NCBI GenBank assembly: GCA_037131735.1
Contig: JBAXQM010000002.1
Span: 186,001-250,000, forward strand
Source of the DNA: CAIUPE01 sp037131735
Lineage (GTDB): Bacteria > Pseudomonadota > Alphaproteobacteria > Rhizobiales > Beijerinckiaceae
Reading direction: 5' to 3'
DNA length: 64,000 bases
In this document: piece after piece, positions 62,892 through 64,000 of the stretch
Numbering within the stretch: the stretch's first letter is position 1
Layout: each line of letters begins with the position of its first letter
Notes under the pieces: model-generated
The model's input: the letters and a program-made list of their open reading frames with translations, nothing else
The model's database searches: none
Told to the model about the DNA's origin: nothing
Program-made: the position numbers and the translations under genes

Positions 62892-63814
62892 TAAGTACCT
62901 CCTAAAAAGGTAGCGACTTTTTCAACTATTTTCTCTGCGCTTATACCAAAATATCCCCGCGCGTAATCTTGGTCACCGATCACGTGAATAAATTCATCCT
63001 TAGCGCCTATGATAATCAGCGGTAATGAATTAGCTAAAGGCGCTCGCCACTCAGCAACAGCACTTCCTAATCCGCCAATGCTACCGTGTTCCTCAACTGT
63101 TACCAGCAATTTTGTCCGTGAACAAAGTTCCGTGAGCAATTCGGTATCAAGTGGTTTAATTGTTGGATAGCTTACTACGCCAACTTTAAAGCCGCGTTCG
63201 CTAAATGTGTGTGCCGCTGCGAGAGCTTCCGGCATAATAAATCCTGAAACTAAAAATGTAAGATCTTCTCCCCGTGATAATTCGATAGCCTTGCCAATTT
63301 TAACCGATAAATCATCATTATGAATTCTAGGCTCACCCTTTTTTCCAATACGCATATAGACAGGCCCGTCATGCTGCATTGCTGCACGTAAACATGCGAT
63401 CAATTCAGGGACATCGCAAGGCGTCATAATTGTTAAAGATGGAAATGCACGTAATATTGCAATGTCTTCTAGTGATTGATGTGTTGGTCCTAATTCCGCA
63501 TAAGAAAGTCCTGAACCAGTTCCAACAATAATCACGGATGCATTTTGATAGCAGACGTCAACTCTTATTTGCTCAAGGCAACGCGTCGTAGTGAACGGTG
63601 TGATCGTATATACAATTGGACGCAAACCCGAAAGTGCCATTCCAGCTGCGACGCCCATCATGTTGGCTTCTGCAATGCCGCAATTTAAAAAATGATCCGC
63701 ACCTACCTTCTTTAGATCTTCGAAAAGATTATTTCCTATATCCCCCGATAGGAGAATGATTCGGTCGTCTTCTGAGGCGAGTTTTGAAACTTCTCTTGCA
63801 AAGGCATTTCTCAT
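62891..63814 (-). CDS. transketolase-like subunit, C-terminal half (pyrimidine domain)
   Basis: The 307 residues comprise the pyrimidine-binding and C-terminal domains of a TPP enzyme. E49 in NCGIAEANMMGVAAG is the catalytic glutamate that activates thiamine. GPTHQSLEDIAILRAFPSLTIMTPCD and a C-terminal VTVEEHGSIGGLGSAVAE are typical of split transketolases. It is the partner of the N-terminal subunit encoded immediately upstream, with TAATG overlap. The reaction is transfer of a two-carbon ketol unit; the substrate here is unknown. Confidence 0.93.
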   Translation of the reverse strand: MRNAFAREVSKLASEDDRIILLSGDIGNNLFEDLKKVGADHFLNCGIAEANMMGVAAGMALSGLRPIVYTITPFTTTRCLEQIRVDVCYQNASVIIVGTGSGLSYAELGPTHQSLEDIAILRAFPSLTIMTPCDVPELIACLRAAMQHDGPVYMRIGKKGEPRIHNDDLSVKIGKAIELSRGEDLTFLVSGFIMPEALAAAHTFSERGFKVGVVSYPTIKPLDTELLTELCSRTKLLVTVEEHGSIGGLGSAVAEWRAPLANSLPLIIIGAKDEFIHVIGDQDYARGYFGISAEKIVEKVATFLGGT

Positions 63815-64000
63815 TATGAAATTCCTAATTCAATTTGAGCTTTTTTTACTTCGGTTTCACTTGGAATTTTATAGTGCCAATTATTATCATCTTGCATGAA
63901 TGACACACCGTTTCCTTTTATGGTGTGAGCAATGATAGCCGTTGGTTTGCCAATTGTTGTCGAAAATTGATTTAGACCATCTAAAATATCTTGATGATCA
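63814..64000 (-). CDS. transketolase-like subunit, N-terminal half (partial at window edge)
   Basis: The visible 61 residues read from inside the gene to its end: DHQDILDGLNQFSTTIG, IIAHTIKGNGVSFMQD, WHYKIP and the closing IELGIS. These match the last part of the TPP diphosphate-binding domain of split transketolases (the HTIKGKG and WHY motifs). The 5' part lies beyond the right edge. The stop overlaps the start of the C-terminal subunit. Confidence 0.9.
   Translation of the reverse strand, partial: DHQDILDGLNQFSTTIGKPTAIIAHTIKGNGVSFMQDDNNWHYKIPSETEVKKAQIELGIS

Overview
The window looks like a chromosomal segment of an alphaproteobacterium. The evidence is a Porin_2-type porin with an ADLPAKK mature N-terminus, a choline-sulfatase BetC, a MsbA/LpxL lipid A pair and a sigma-54-controlled flagellar cluster. 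I cannot fix the genus. By eye the first ~43 kb has moderate G+C, 43.1-59.5 kb is strikingly A+T-rich, and 59.5-64 kb is intermediate.

Region 1 (1-16.9 kb) is one polar-flagellum cluster. Reading leftward from 13.9 kb the order is fleT-like activator, fliE, F, G, H, I, J, then fliK, L, M, N, O, P, Q, R (fliR runs off the left edge). A second sigma-54 activator (fleQ-like) diverges from fleT, followed by fliS (convergent) and a hook/rod-family gene. I see three good -24/-12 sigma-54 promoters: before fleT, before fliK and before the hook/rod gene. The FleT-like protein lacks a DNA-binding domain and the FleQ-like one lacks an N-terminal regulatory domain, an arrangement known from the Rhodobacter sphaeroides Fla1 system.

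Region 2 (16.9-31.3 kb) is a set of envelope and transport genes: a PhnD-like binding protein coupled to a fatty-acid desaturase, betC, a DMT and an MFS transporter, msbA and an LpxL-type acyltransferase, GT39, GT4 and GT87-like glycosyltransferases, and a porin with a clear terminator.

Region 3 (31.4-39.7 kb) holds surface-glycan genes: a FkbM methyltransferase, a membrane-anchored sugar-dehydrogenase-like protein, several glycosyltransferases including two GT61 paralogues, and UDP-glucuronate decarboxylase (UDP-xylose supply).

Region 4 (39.6-43.1 kb) is a prophage-like remnant: an HNH nuclease, a RecT-type annealing protein, an unknown protein and a divergent XRE regulator with a perfect palindromic operator candidate.

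Region 5 (43.1-59.5 kb) is an A+T-rich, probably imported polysaccharide island: GT4, RmlD-like reductase, methyltransferase, an unknown protein, DegT aminotransferase, WbuC cupin, GT2, a possible methyltransferase, a sugar N-formyltransferase and a GT-like protein. It is interspersed with an almost intact IS3 element, a decayed IS3 element, an IS3 fragment and two diverged copies of a ~570-bp element of unknown type.

Region 6 (59.5-64 kb) is a tight leftward operon: a two-subunit transketolase, HAD phosphatase-like protein, APH-fold kinase, SAM methyltransferase and a zinc-dependent dehydrogenase. It resembles a dedicated pathway for an unusual sugar or alditol and is the most interesting candidate system in the window. 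No tRNA, rRNA or CRISPR array was seen.
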